From NCBI GenBank assembly GCA_963810485.1, contig CAWENQ010000005.1, forward strand, positions 310,001-374,000: a stretch of 64,000 nt of DNA, given 5' to 3'. A program made the translations under genes and the position numbers. Numbering within the stretch: the first letter of the stretch is position 1; each line of letters begins with the position of its first letter. The DNA comes from DATKFM01 sp963810485. GTDB lineage: Bacteria; Pseudomonadota; Alphaproteobacteria; Dongiales; Dongiaceae. Below, piece after piece: positions 46,635 through 55,097 of the stretch. Below the pieces are notes generated by a model. The model searched no databases. It was not told where the DNA came from and was given only the letters and a program-made list of their open reading frames with translations.

Positions 46635-48417
46635 ATGGCTGAAGAACGCGCCCAACGCCGTCTCACCACCATTCTTGCCGCCGACGTGGTCGGCTACAGC
46701 CGGCTCATGGAGAAGGATGAAGCCGGAACGATGGCGCTGTTGCGGGCGCGCCGGCACGATGTCTTGATGCCATTGGTCGCGCAGCATGGCGGGCGAGTCT
46801 TCAAGGTCATGGGCGATGGCGTCCTTATCGAGTACACCAGCGTCGTCAACGCCGTGGAATGCGCCATCGACCTGCAAAAGGCGATGCAGGCGCAAAACGC
46901 GGGCGTGCCCGACGATCAACACATCCTCCTGCGCATCGGCATCAATCTCGGCGATGTCCTCGTCGAGGGCAGCGATCTCTATGGCGACGGCGTCAATCTG
47001 GCGGCTCGGCTCGAGTCGCTCGCCGAGCCCGGTGGTATCTGCGTCTCGGGCGATGTCTACCGCCAGGTTCGCAGCAAGCTGCAGATGCAATTCCAGGATT
47101 TGGGCGAACAGAAAGTCAAGAACATCGTCGGACCCGTGCACGCCTATCGAGTCCAGGCCGACGGCGCCGGATCCGGCACGACAGAAGTCGGTGGAAACTG
47201 CCCCATCCACATCAACACTGCCGAGGAAACCATCGATCGCCGTCCTGCCCTTTGCCAATATGAGCGGCGATCCCGAACAGGAATACTTCGCCGACGGCAT
47301 GGTCGAAGACATCATCACGGCCCTGTCCCGGTTCAACCAGCTGTTCGTGATCGCGCGCAATTCGAGCTTCATCTACAAGGGCCGGGCAGTCGATGTGCGC
47401 CAGGTGGCCAAGGAACTGGGCGTGCACTTCGTGCTGGAAGGCAGCGTGCGGAGAGCAGGAAGCAAAGTGCGCATCACCGGACAGCTGATCGACGCCGCAA
47501 CCGGCGCCCATTTGTGGGCGGACAGGTTCGACGGCGCGCTGGAGGATGTCTTTGATCTCCAGGACAAGATCACCGCAAGCGTGGTCGGCGCGATCGAGCC
47601 GACGCTGCGCAAGGTGGAGATTGAACGCGCACGGCGCCGGCCAGTCGAAAATCTCGACGCCTATGATCTCTATCTGCGCGCGTTGCCGCACGTCTATGCC
47701 TTTCGACCGGATGAAAATCTCGCGGGGCTGGAACTGCTCCGGAAGGCCATCGATCTCGACCCCGCCTATGCGCCGGCGCTCGCCTATGCCGCTTGGTGCC
47801 TTGAGCAGCGGCTTGTGCGGGGCTGGCCGCCGGTCGGCGATGACGATCGGGAGAAGGCGATCGCGCTTGCCCGCCGGGCGGTCGCCGCGGGCAGCGAAGA
47901 CGCGATGGCGCTGGTCGTCGGCGGCTTCGTCCTGGTGATGGTGGCGCGCGACTACGACACCGGTCTCGACGCCGTGCACCGCGCGCTCAAGCTCAACCCC
48001 GGCTCGGGCTTCGTCGCCTTGATGGCGAGTGCCGCGCTGATTTTCGGCAGCGATGCGAAAGACGCGCTGATGCAGGCTGAGCGAGCCATGGCGCTGAGCC
48101 CGTTGGATCCCGGCTTTTTCATGTTTCTGAGCATTGCCGGGTTTGCCCATCTCTTCAGCGGCCGGCCGGACCAAGCCATGGACCTGGAGAAGCGATCGAT
48201 TGCCCTCTATCCCGATTGGGACACGGCCTACTGGGCCCTGGTCGCCGCCTATGTCCAGCTTGATCGCCTGGCGGATGCGCGCGTCGCGCTTGCCAAGCTC
48301 CGGTCGCTATCGCACGGATTGACGGTTTCAGGCGCTCGGCAGCGGCTGCCGATCAAGAACCCTGCATCATTGGACATGATCCTCGACGGCCTGCGAAAGG
48401 CCGGCCTGCCGGAGTAG
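46635..48417 (+). CDS. Adenylate/guanylate cyclase with TolB-like and TPR domains, one frameshift
   Basis: The N-terminal class III nucleotide cyclase domain is clear: TTILAADVVGYSRLMEKDE (metal Asp), KVMGDGVLIEY (second Asp) and RIGINLGDVLVEG, DLYGDGVNLAARLE. Then follows a TolB-like region beginning SIAVLPFANMSGDPEQEY and TPR repeats ending LRKAGLPE. The cyclase and TolB parts are in different frames, with the break in the linker around 47165-47230, so the gene would be about 590 residues if joined. It should make cAMP or cGMP in response to a cytoplasmic signal through the TPR part. Confidence 0.85.
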
Positions 48418-48430
48418 CTGTATTTGGCGA

Positions 48431-49273
48431 TCAGCCGTCCAAGCCGAGGGTAGATTTCACCTTGCGCAAGCCCTCCTGGTGCGGCGTGAACATGCGGCCG
48501 CGGATCTGGCCGCCATCGACGACGATATCTTCGCCGGTGACGAAGGTGGATCGGTCGGAGGCGAGCCAGCAGGCGCATTGGGCGATGTCATCAGGGAGGC
48601 CGGCCCGCGGAATCGGCTGCACGGTCGCAAAGACCTGCTTCATCTTGTCTGCCATCGCATCCGCCTTGCCGGCATCGCTCACGCCCAGCGCCTTGGCCAG
48701 GATGCCCGTGGCGATGGCGCCGGGCGATACAGAGTTCACGCGCACGCCATGCTCGCCCAGCTCCATCGCCACGCAGCGAGTCAAATGAACCACCGCCGCC
48801 TTGGCGGCGCTATAGACCATCGAGCTCGAGTATCCCGCAAGGTGCGCGGCGACCGATCCGTTGTTGATGATCGATCCCGCGCGCTGCTGCTTCATGACCG
48901 GCGCAGCGTGCTTCATGCCAAGCATCACCGAGCGCACCAGCAGCGCCATCGCGGCATCGAAAGCCTCGACCGAGAGGCCCTCGATGCCCCCGGTCTGCGC
49001 CGGCCCGCCGGCATTGTTGAACAGCGCATCGATCCGGCCATGGCGATCCAGGGTGAAGCGGATCAGCTTTTGCCAGTCCGCTTCGCTGGTCGCATCGGCC
49101 TGCAGAAAGCTCGCGCCCGGCCCGAGCCGCTTCGCAATCGACTCACCCTCAGCCTTTCGCCGTCCGGTCAGGATGACCTTGGCGCCCTCGGCCACGAACA
49201 ATTCGGCCGAACTCTCGCCGATGCCGCTCGTGCCGCCGGTGATGATGGCCACTTTCCCGTCGAGCATCCCCAT
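48431..49273 (-). CDS. Short-chain dehydrogenase/reductase
   Basis: This 280-residue SDR carries the cofactor-binding TGGTSGIG at residues 12-19, the NNAG structural motif, and the catalytic Ser (NNGSVAA) and Tyr-Lys pair (VYSAAKAA). The C-terminal EDIVVDGG block is the usual end of the Rossmann sheet. It oxidises or reduces an alcohol/ketone with NAD(P). Substrate unknown. Convergent with the cyclase gene (13 bases apart), and downstream of the FAD oxidoreductase gene on the same strand (32 bases), so possibly one operon. Confidence 0.88.
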   Translation of the reverse strand: MGMLDGKVAIITGGTSGIGESSAELFVAEGAKVILTGRRKAEGESIAKRLGPGASFLQADATSEADWQKLIRFTLDRHGRIDALFNNAGGPAQTGGIEGLSVEAFDAAMALLVRSVMLGMKHAAPVMKQQRAGSIINNGSVAAHLAGYSSSMVYSAAKAAVVHLTRCVAMELGEHGVRVNSVSPGAIATGILAKALGVSDAGKADAMADKMKQVFATVQPIPRAGLPDDIAQCACWLASDRSTFVTGEDIVVDGGQIRGRMFTPHQEGLRKVKSTLGLDG

Positions 49274-49305
49274 TCGCGCTTTCCTCCGTACCCGCTGTAT
49301 CTAGG

Positions 49306-50769
49306 CTACACCCACGGGCAATTGGAGTTGCCGCCGCCATAGGTCCAGCCGGCGCTGTAGCGGTTCAGGCTGAAGGGTTTCAGCTCCTCGGGCAGCGGGC
49401 CGCCGGTCAGGTGGCGCGCCGACAATTCGCCGACACCGATCATTTTGAATCCGTGATTGGAATCCGCGATCATCCAGGCGTTCGGCGCAACCCAGTCGAA
49501 TACGGGCACATTGTCGGGCGTGAAGGCACCGATGCCGCCGTTGCGCCGCTCCTTGAACAGCTTGCGCCCGCCCTTGAAGCGGCCGAACAGATAGCTGAGC
49601 GTGGCGCAGTAGTAATCCGCGAACCAGTCGTCGGCCTGGTACTTGTCGTTGAGGTGGCCATAGGGCTCGACATCGGCCTTGCCGCCGATCCGGATCGGAA
49701 TCGTCCCGCCCTGGATGCCGGGCGCCCCGACGCGCTCCGCCGCATAGCGCGCATACATGTAGAAATGCTTGTCCGGGAACTCGCGGCCGTCCTCGGTCAC
49801 GACCGGCGTGTTCATCAACTCGACATGCAGCACCGGGCTGTCGCGATCCTGCGCGGTGCGGAAGTCGGCGCCTTCGGGCAGGTAGACTTCGCCTTCCAGC
49901 AGGCGCCAGAAGGTCCACATGTCGTGATCCTTGGCGACGCGGCCGTCCTTGTAGTTGAGGTCCAGCTTGTCGGCTTTGCCCAGCCAGCCCCAATGCATCG
50001 GCGTCCAGGCGCCGGCGCCGATCACCACGACGTCGCATTTGACGTCGCCCTGGTCGGTCTTCACCGCCGTGACGCGGCCGTTCTGCATCTCATAGCCGAT
50101 GACTTCGGGGCCATAGCAGCGGCGCACGCCATACTGCATGCATTTCTGGTCCAGGCCCCAGACCGCCATATGGGTGCCGGCATAGCCAGACGGCTTCTCA
50201 TGCAGCACGACATCGGCCTTCTCGGTGTTGAAGTCCGGCCAGATGCTTTTGAGGAAGTTCTTGGCGTCCTTGCCGATATAGAGATCGGAGGGATAGCCCT
50301 CGGCGTTCTGCGACTTGTGCACGCCGATATAGTCGCTTTCCTGGTTGGCCTCGCCGACGGAGACGTAGCCGACCTGCTGGAAGCCGAAATTGACGGGATC
50401 AGATTTCCACACCTTCACGCTTTCCCGCAGGATCGCGTGCAGCGGCTTGGTCATGTAGAGGTTGCGCACGCAGCCGCAGGCCAGCCCGGTGGCGCCCGCG
50501 CCGGGGCCTGCCTTGTCGATCAGCACGACGTCGGAGCCTTTGCCCTTGCCGCTCTCGGTAAGGTATTTCGCCAGATGGTAGGCCGTCGACATGCCGTGCA
50601 TGCCGGCGCCGACCACGACGAACTTCGCGCCGTCAGGCAGCTTGCTCACGTCATGCAGCGGCACCACGGCCGGATTGACCGCCTTGCCGTTCTTGGGGGC
50701 CGGCATCGGCCGCTCGCCGAAGGGATAGAATTGATTCTGCTTGGTGGGATTAGGGGCCTGCCGGACCAT
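49306..50769 (-). CDS. FAD-dependent (DAO-family) oxidoreductase
   Basis: From ATG 50769 (GGAGG seven bases upstream) the product is 487 residues. It contains a Rossmann motif VVVGAGMHGMSTAYHLA at about 45-61, GATGLACGCVRN (flavin-linked loop) and a C-terminal MIADSNHGFKMIGVGELSA block closing the FAD site, as in sarcosine oxidase/D-amino acid oxidase enzymes. It may demethylate or oxidise an N-methyl or D-amino acid; the SDR gene downstream could act on the product. No covalent-FAD site is evident. Confidence 0.85.
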   Translation of the reverse strand: MVRQAPNPTKQNQFYPFGERPMPAPKNGKAVNPAVVPLHDVSKLPDGAKFVVVGAGMHGMSTAYHLAKYLTESGKGKGSDVVLIDKAGPGAGATGLACGCVRNLYMTKPLHAILRESVKVWKSDPVNFGFQQVGYVSVGEANQESDYIGVHKSQNAEGYPSDLYIGKDAKNFLKSIWPDFNTEKADVVLHEKPSGYAGTHMAVWGLDQKCMQYGVRRCYGPEVIGYEMQNGRVTAVKTDQGDVKCDVVVIGAGAWTPMHWGWLGKADKLDLNYKDGRVAKDHDMWTFWRLLEGEVYLPEGADFRTAQDRDSPVLHVELMNTPVVTEDGREFPDKHFYMYARYAAERVGAPGIQGGTIPIRIGGKADVEPYGHLNDKYQADDWFADYYCATLSYLFGRFKGGRKLFKERRNGGIGAFTPDNVPVFDWVAPNAWMIADSNHGFKMIGVGELSARHLTGGPLPEELKPFSLNRYSAGWTYGGGNSNCPWV

Positions 50770-51052
50770 TTGGGAATTCCTCCGAGGGGGTGATTTCTGT
50801 GGCGCTGGGGTTCGGGACAAGATTTGCGCGGAATATAAGTGATGGCCGCCGGACGGTCCAGGCGAAGGAAATCGCCCGGCAGCGCTGGTTTCCGTCTCCA
50901 AAACGAGAGTCACGAACTATCGCGAGACGGCTGCTAGTTCCAAGAGCGCTCGAAATCGATTTGCGGCGACATGTGGATGCCTTGCTTTGATATCACGATG
51001 AATTGGCTGTGTCCTAAAGCCGGATTTTGTGGATACCGCTGGGATCGATTCT
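50770..51052. other. Intergenic region without recognised gene
   Basis: About 280 bases between the FAD oxidoreductase start and the antiporter stop, with no convincing ORF. From about 50900 on the base composition becomes noticeably less GC-rich, marking the start of the lower-GC region. Confidence 0.4.
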
Positions 51053-52276
51053 TTATTCGGGTCTCCAACCTAGACTGAGGAGCAACACGAAAAAGCCAAC
51101 AACGTAGGCAACGATCACAAACCATCCCTCACGTAGCCACGTCAGCACTGACCGTCCTTCCGGATAAATGCTGGTTATGGCTACACCAGCGGATGACCCA
51201 AACCACACCATAGATCCACCAAACCCGACCGCGTAGGCCAGCAATGCCCAGTCGTAGCCCCCTTGCTCCAATGCCAGAGCGGTCAAAGGAATGTTGTCGA
51301 ACACGGAGGATGCCAAGCCGATAACAAAAACCGAGGCCCAGGATGGCGTTGGCAGCGCTGCCACGGGCATGAGCGATGCCGCTGCGACCAACGCGACGAG
51401 AAGGGCTGCGCCGGGAAGGGCGGACGTCATGACACTCCAATCGGGGCGGCGGAGAAAGGCTGTCAAAAGGATGGCGGCCCATATGGCGATGCCAAACACC
51501 GGCACCACGTCCTCCATACCCGGGACGAATATGTTGACGGAAACATTGGCTGCAACGAGGGCGATTAGAATAAACAGCACGATCGCAACGCGGATCCAGT
51601 CGATTGGATTAGCCAGTTCTATCCGCTTGATGATTGGCTCGTGCCGCTGTTGCACGAGGGCCCCAGGAATTCCAAAGACTAGAAAAGCCGGAACAGCAGC
51701 GACGTACGCCCAAAGCAGCGTAACCGGTGAAACGCCGTCGATCCACATCAGCGTGGTCGTCGTGTCTCCAACGACACTGCCCGCACCACCGGCATTGGCG
51801 GCGGCAACGATGGATGCCAGGAAGGCGATGCTAACTCGGCCGTGGTAAAGGTGCTTGGCCATGACGCCACCAACGACGGCCGCGGCGATATTGTCGAGGA
51901 ACGCGGACATGACGAAGATGATGCCAAGCAGCGCAAACCCTCCGGTCCAATTGTCGGGAAGGACGCTGGGCATCGCATCCGGAAGATTGCTCCGCTCAAA
52001 TTGATTTGCGAGCAATGCAAATCCCACCAACACAAGGAGGACGTTCGCCCAAGTCACCCACTCATGCGTTACGTGGGTGCCGAGGCCACTCAGACCAGGG
52101 CCGGAAGGGAAGCTGCTGGCGAAGAACTGATAGGTGACGATAGCCAGTAGGCCTGGCGCTGCCGCCAACAATGGCCGGTCATGGAGGATCGCCACGCCGA
52201 GCAGCATTAGGCCGAACAGGATGAACTCAATCGGTATCAATACATTCGTCGCTTCGTTGTTGGGCCGCAGCGCCAT
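51053..52276 (-). CDS. NhaD-like Na+/H+ antiporter (ion transporter superfamily)
   Basis: This 407-residue membrane protein has about eleven helices. Two diagnostic blocks of NhaD/ArsB-type ion transporters are visible: SAFLDNIAAAVVGGVMA and NAGGAGSVVGDTTTTLMW, plus the second-half mirror SSVFDNIPLTALAL. These resemble the paired re-entrant sequences in the IT superfamily. A sodium/proton exchange role is likely. It follows two DUF5985-like genes and a winged-helix gene on the same strand (67-base gap) and lies in the lower-GC region. Confidence 0.82.
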   Translation of the reverse strand: MALRPNNEATNVLIPIEFILFGLMLLGVAILHDRPLLAAAPGLLAIVTYQFFASSFPSGPGLSGLGTHVTHEWVTWANVLLVLVGFALLANQFERSNLPDAMPSVLPDNWTGGFALLGIIFVMSAFLDNIAAAVVGGVMAKHLYHGRVSIAFLASIVAAANAGGAGSVVGDTTTTLMWIDGVSPVTLLWAYVAAVPAFLVFGIPGALVQQRHEPIIKRIELANPIDWIRVAIVLFILIALVAANVSVNIFVPGMEDVVPVFGIAIWAAILLTAFLRRPDWSVMTSALPGAALLVALVAAASLMPVAALPTPSWASVFVIGLASSVFDNIPLTALALEQGGYDWALLAYAVGFGGSMVWFGSSAGVAITSIYPEGRSVLTWLREGWFVIVAYVVGFFVLLLSLGWRPE

Positions 52277-52343
52277 CTTTGGCTGCCGAATGGTTGAGTG
52301 CTGCCCAGTTCATTGAACACCAAGTCAGTAATTATCTCCGCAG

Positions 52344-52625
52344 TTATCTCCGCCGATCCGAAGCGACGTTCTTTTGAACGATTGCACCGATGATGAGCGT
52401 GAAGGCGGCCAAGCGGATCAGATAAATCCAACTCAGGTCCTCCCTCGGGATGCCAGAGAGCACGACAAGGGCTTGATTGGCAGCAAGAAGCCAGAATGCA
52501 ATAGCAAAGGCCAAAAATAGCTTATCCTTCGTGCGTACCCAGAACCTGAGAAAGAACAACCCTACTATCGCGAAACCCATTGCGATTGCGCCGGAGACAA
52601 ACTCAAAGCCCATATATCCGACCAT
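52344..52625 (-). CDS. DUF5985-like small membrane protein (second copy)
   Basis: A 93-residue membrane protein with three hydrophobic helices and a FFLRFWVRTKDKLFLAFAIAFWLLAANQAL core. The pattern (helix, basic loop with R/K, F-A-x-A-F-W-L-L-A-x-N) matches the neighbouring gene, and I associate both with DUF5985. It is 9 bases downstream of the first copy. Function unknown. Confidence 0.7.
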   Translation of the reverse strand: MVGYMGFEFVSGAIAMGFAIVGLFFLRFWVRTKDKLFLAFAIAFWLLAANQALVVLSGIPREDLSWIYLIRLAAFTLIIGAIVQKNVASDRRR

Positions 52626-52634
52626 TGCCGCCTC

Positions 52635-52901
52635 TTAGTCTGTTTCCCAGATGAACCCGTAGAGCAGCACGGCTATTGCTGCGACAGTAGACAGATGGCG
52701 AAATGCCAATAAGTCTGTTGTCGGGAACATCACCAAGTCAGCAAACAGCAGCATATTGTTGGCCGCTAGTCCGACGAAGGCGAGAGCCGTCCAAAACAAT
52801 AACCGCTGGCGTCCGCGAATGAAGCTACGGACAAGCAGCGCAACACATGCCAGACTGGTCGCAAAACACAGTAGATAGACCACCGCTGGCAGGATGCTCA
52901 T
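52635..52901 (-). CDS. DUF5985-like small membrane protein (first copy)
   Basis: An 88-residue membrane protein with three hydrophobic helices and core RSFIRGRQRLLFWTALAFVGL, followed by AANNMLLFADL, parallel to the next gene. Its ATG overlaps the winged-helix gene stop (4 bases, ATGA). Together the two may form a heteromeric membrane pair. Confidence 0.7.
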   Translation of the reverse strand: MSILPAVVYLLCFATSLACVALLVRSFIRGRQRLLFWTALAFVGLAANNMLLFADLVMFPTTDLLAFRHLSTVAAIAVLLYGFIWETD

Positions 52902-53284
52902 TGCTCGTCCTTGTTGATCTTAAAGGCATCCGCAAGCTTTTGAATCCGCTCCGTCTGAGCTTGCGTGATACACTTGATGACAGAAAGAGGATGTGTCGCA
53001 TACATCGCCACTAGGTCTTTGCTTATTCTCTCCAACTCGGCATTTTCCGGCGCCCAGCGATACCGACGATCAGTATCTTGCTGAACAAGTCCATTTCGTT
53101 CGAACTTCTGCAAAACATCCAGGACAAGCCCAATATTGCCTCGAAGTTCCCGATTCAATTCGTCGGGGCTCCACACCTGGTCAGGACGACGGCACAAGAG
53201 CAACTGTATCTCAAGTGCCCAAATCGTCTCTAGGTTGGTTCGAATGTACTTGATAAGCTCGAACGAAAGCACTTTGCGGCCCAC
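52898..53284 (-). CDS. Winged-helix protein, hypothetical
   Basis: The 128-residue protein has a predicted winged helix: an N-terminal helix TNLETIWALEIQLLLCRR, then VWSPDELNRELRG and VLDVLQKFERNGLVQQD, a turn typical of MarR/PadR-like folds. It lacks clear catalytic residues. It is the first gene of the overlapping set with two DUF5985-like membrane genes, suggesting it regulates or partners them. Confidence 0.7.
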   Translation of the reverse strand: MGRKVLSFELIKYIRTNLETIWALEIQLLLCRRPDQVWSPDELNRELRGNIGLVLDVLQKFERNGLVQQDTDRRYRWAPENAELERISKDLVAMYATHPLSVIKCITQAQTERIQKLADAFKINKDEQ

Positions 53285-53459
53285 GTCTGCTTGAATTCTC
53301 GCGGATCATGTAAGCTGCAGGTTACGTGGTCAACGCTTTAGCGAACACCCTTCGCCCATTCCAGGGCGGCGCAATCTTGTCCCGCCACTTGCCGCGGTTG
53401 CTTGACATGGCTGCCGGCCTCGCCGACCCTCGATATTGAGAACGCGAACCGGTGACCGA

Positions 53460-53660
53460 ATGGCTTCTGGCTACTTTTGGATTCTCATGGACGCGCTGGC
53501 GATTATCGCCCTGTTCGTCTGGCTTGGCCTAAATCTCTGGCTCTGGGCGTCCGACTTATCGCAGGAGAAGATGTTCGTGCGGTCCATGCTGCTTGCCATT
53601 CCAGGCTATGCAGGTTTCTTTGGCTACTTGGCGTACCGCGGGCGTGACCGATCCCTGTGA
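53460..53660 (+). CDS. Small membrane protein, two helices
   Basis: ATG 53460 gives 66 residues with two hydrophobic segments (ALAIIALFVWLGLNLWLW and MLLAIPGYAGFFGYLAY) joined by a charged loop SDLSQEKMFVRS. Function unknown. It is followed 13 bases later by another small membrane gene. A TTG further upstream is in frame but less likely. Confidence 0.5.
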   Translation: MASGYFWILMDALAIIALFVWLGLNLWLWASDLSQEKMFVRSMLLAIPGYAGFFGYLAYRGRDRSL

Positions 53661-53673
53661 ATGGAGGCGCGGC

Positions 53674-53865
53674 ATGAACGGCGTGTATATACTCGTGGGT
53701 GTACTTATGATGCTGGCTTCAATCGCGCTCCTCTGGAGCTTTGTCCCACGTGGCGGCAAATCACATCCCTGGGCGGAGCATCAGATTTTCCAGTCGCTTT
53801 TCCCAATCGTTGTAATGGTGCTGTTCGTGTTTGGGGCTGCCATCATTGTTTCTACGGTTGTTTGA
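53674..53865 (+). CDS. Small membrane protein, two helices
   Basis: ATG 53674 has TGGAGG about 8 bases upstream. The 63-residue product has two helices (YILVGVLMMLASIALLWSF and FPIVVMVLFVFGAAIIVS) separated by a PRGGKSHPWAEHQIFQ loop. It probably forms a membrane pair with the preceding gene. Function unknown. Confidence 0.55.
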   Translation: MNGVYILVGVLMMLASIALLWSFVPRGGKSHPWAEHQIFQSLFPIVVMVLFVFGAAIIVSTVV

Positions 53866-54036
53866 TCATCGAGTGTTTCCCATGCCGCGCAGCCACAGCC
53901 ATTGGTCAGCCAGCAACCGGATGCGGCGGAAAGCTCGCTCCGCTACCAAAGCGATGTCCGCTCGCGGCACAAAGCGGGCTTGGCCACGCGACCGACCCGG
54001 AGCGGACTTCCCATGAAGCAGGAGTTTTGGCGTGCT

Positions 54037-54541
54037 CTAGCGCGAACCCGGCTGATTCGTGCCGGTCGCGGTGGCTGGGTAAGGCTGGACCGGCCGGAGT
54101 TTGTCGAAGCCGAGGTGGTAAAAATAGCTGTAGACTGCATAGGCCAGAGTCAGGCCGACTTCGGCAGCTAGTGCCTCCAGCCAGGTGAGATCGGTCACCA
54201 ACATGATCACCGGCCATGTCACGATCACGGAACTGGCTTCCAGCCCCAGGGCATGGACGATGCGCCAGCGGTGAGGGCGGACGCTGGCGACCAGGCCGGT
54301 GACCCTGTACTCGACAAGATCGAATACGGTGTTGTAGGCGCCCATCCAGATCATGACAGCCACGGAAAGGCAGATGAGCAAGAAAGCAGAATTCTGTCGC
54401 CGAGGCACCGCTAGCGAACTTCCAAAGAGGTCCCACAACCAACAGTCCCCCCACCTCATAGCAGAGGGTTTGGATCGCGCGCTCCCACCAATCGCGTAGT
54501 GGAGCGACCGCAGGTCGACTCTGGATGGCCTCGGTTGACAC
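54037..54541 (-). CDS. PACE (bacterial transmembrane pair) efflux family protein, frameshifted
   Basis: From GTG 54541 the N-terminal frame reads WWERAIQTLCYEVGGLLVVGPLW. After about 54392 the other frame continues SAFLLICLSVAVMIWMGAYN, TVFDLVEYR, RIVHALGLEASSVIVTWP and YAVYSYFYHLGFD. Together these are the four helices of the PACE/BTP family: paired helices, with an ER...E motif in helix 1 and an RxxHALGxE motif in helix 3. One extra T near 54392 breaks it. Family members export biocides such as chlorhexidine or polyamines. It lies 21 bases downstream of a 37-residue membrane peptide. Confidence 0.75.
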
Positions 54542-54562
54542 GAGGGCTGCCAGCCCGGTCCG

Positions 54563-54676
54563 CTACATTCCAATGAAGGGGAAAGTCATCACGACAAAGA
54601 AGGGAAGTGCGAGAAGCACCACTGTCGCGACGATAAGGGCCTCGGTGGTCACTTGAATGACCGTGCGTAAGATCAT
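54563..54676 (-). CDS. 37-residue single-helix membrane peptide
   Basis: ATG 54676 is preceded by GGAGGC. The product is one long hydrophobic helix with a basic N-terminus (MILRTVIQV, then EALIVATVVLLALPFFVVM) and ends FPFIGM. Size and position suggest a small accessory subunit or leader upstream of the PACE-type gene. It is supported only by ribosome site, composition and placement. Confidence 0.45.
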   Translation of the reverse strand: MILRTVIQVTTEALIVATVVLLALPFFVVMTFPFIGM

Positions 54677-54723
54677 TTACGCCTCCCAAGTTCCAATCAT
54701 GCATTCGGTTTAATAGACTCCAC

Positions 54724-54748
54724 CATCCGCATGCTAGGCGTGCGGATG
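54724..54748. repeat. Inverted repeat upstream of the small membrane peptide
   Basis: CCATCCGCA and TGCGGATGG flank a 7-9-base centre, just downstream (minus-strand sense) of the CRP-type site. It may be a second operator or a transcript hairpin. Apart from it and the CRP-type site, 54677-55097 shows no gene. Confidence 0.45.
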
Positions 54749-54757
54749 GAAGATTTC

Positions 54758-54773
54758 TGTGACGGCTGTCACA
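54758..54773. promoter_or_regulatory. Perfect CRP/FNR-family binding site
   Basis: TGTGACGGCTGTCACA is an exact TGTGA-N6-TCACA palindrome, the CRP consensus. It is centred about 90 bases upstream of the minus-strand small peptide and PACE-type genes, and about 330 bases upstream of cytochrome P460 on the plus strand. A TATTAA on the minus strand at 54715-54710 would place the site near -62, a class I activator position. Confidence 0.65.
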
Positions 54774-55097
54774 ACTTGGTTCGGGCGGCGGCTCCTGGAG
54801 CCAGATGGCTTGCGGACAACTCATTCTTGCCGCGCCTATGGCGGCTGCTGGCCCAAAACGGTCATTGGCAAGGACGATATTCTCTCCTGTAGAACCGTCC
54901 CCGATCTCCGGCGGATTTCGTGTGGACTGCGACCATAGGCGGTGCAATGATCGCGACGTTCGCGCCTGCCGGGCGATGTGTCGCGGTTCATATGCGTGCA
55001 AACTCACACGCATGATGTTGTAGGACGCGCAGCGAACCGGTTCCGTTTCAATGAAGGCGATTGAACCGACTTGTAGTTCGCAGGGGGAGAAAACGTC

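Noticed and set aside
53906..54541. Alternative minus-strand frame through 53906 as a separate protein
   Set aside because: Only its first 50 residues are meaningful (PACE N-terminus); the remainder is out-of-frame translation after the break near 54392.
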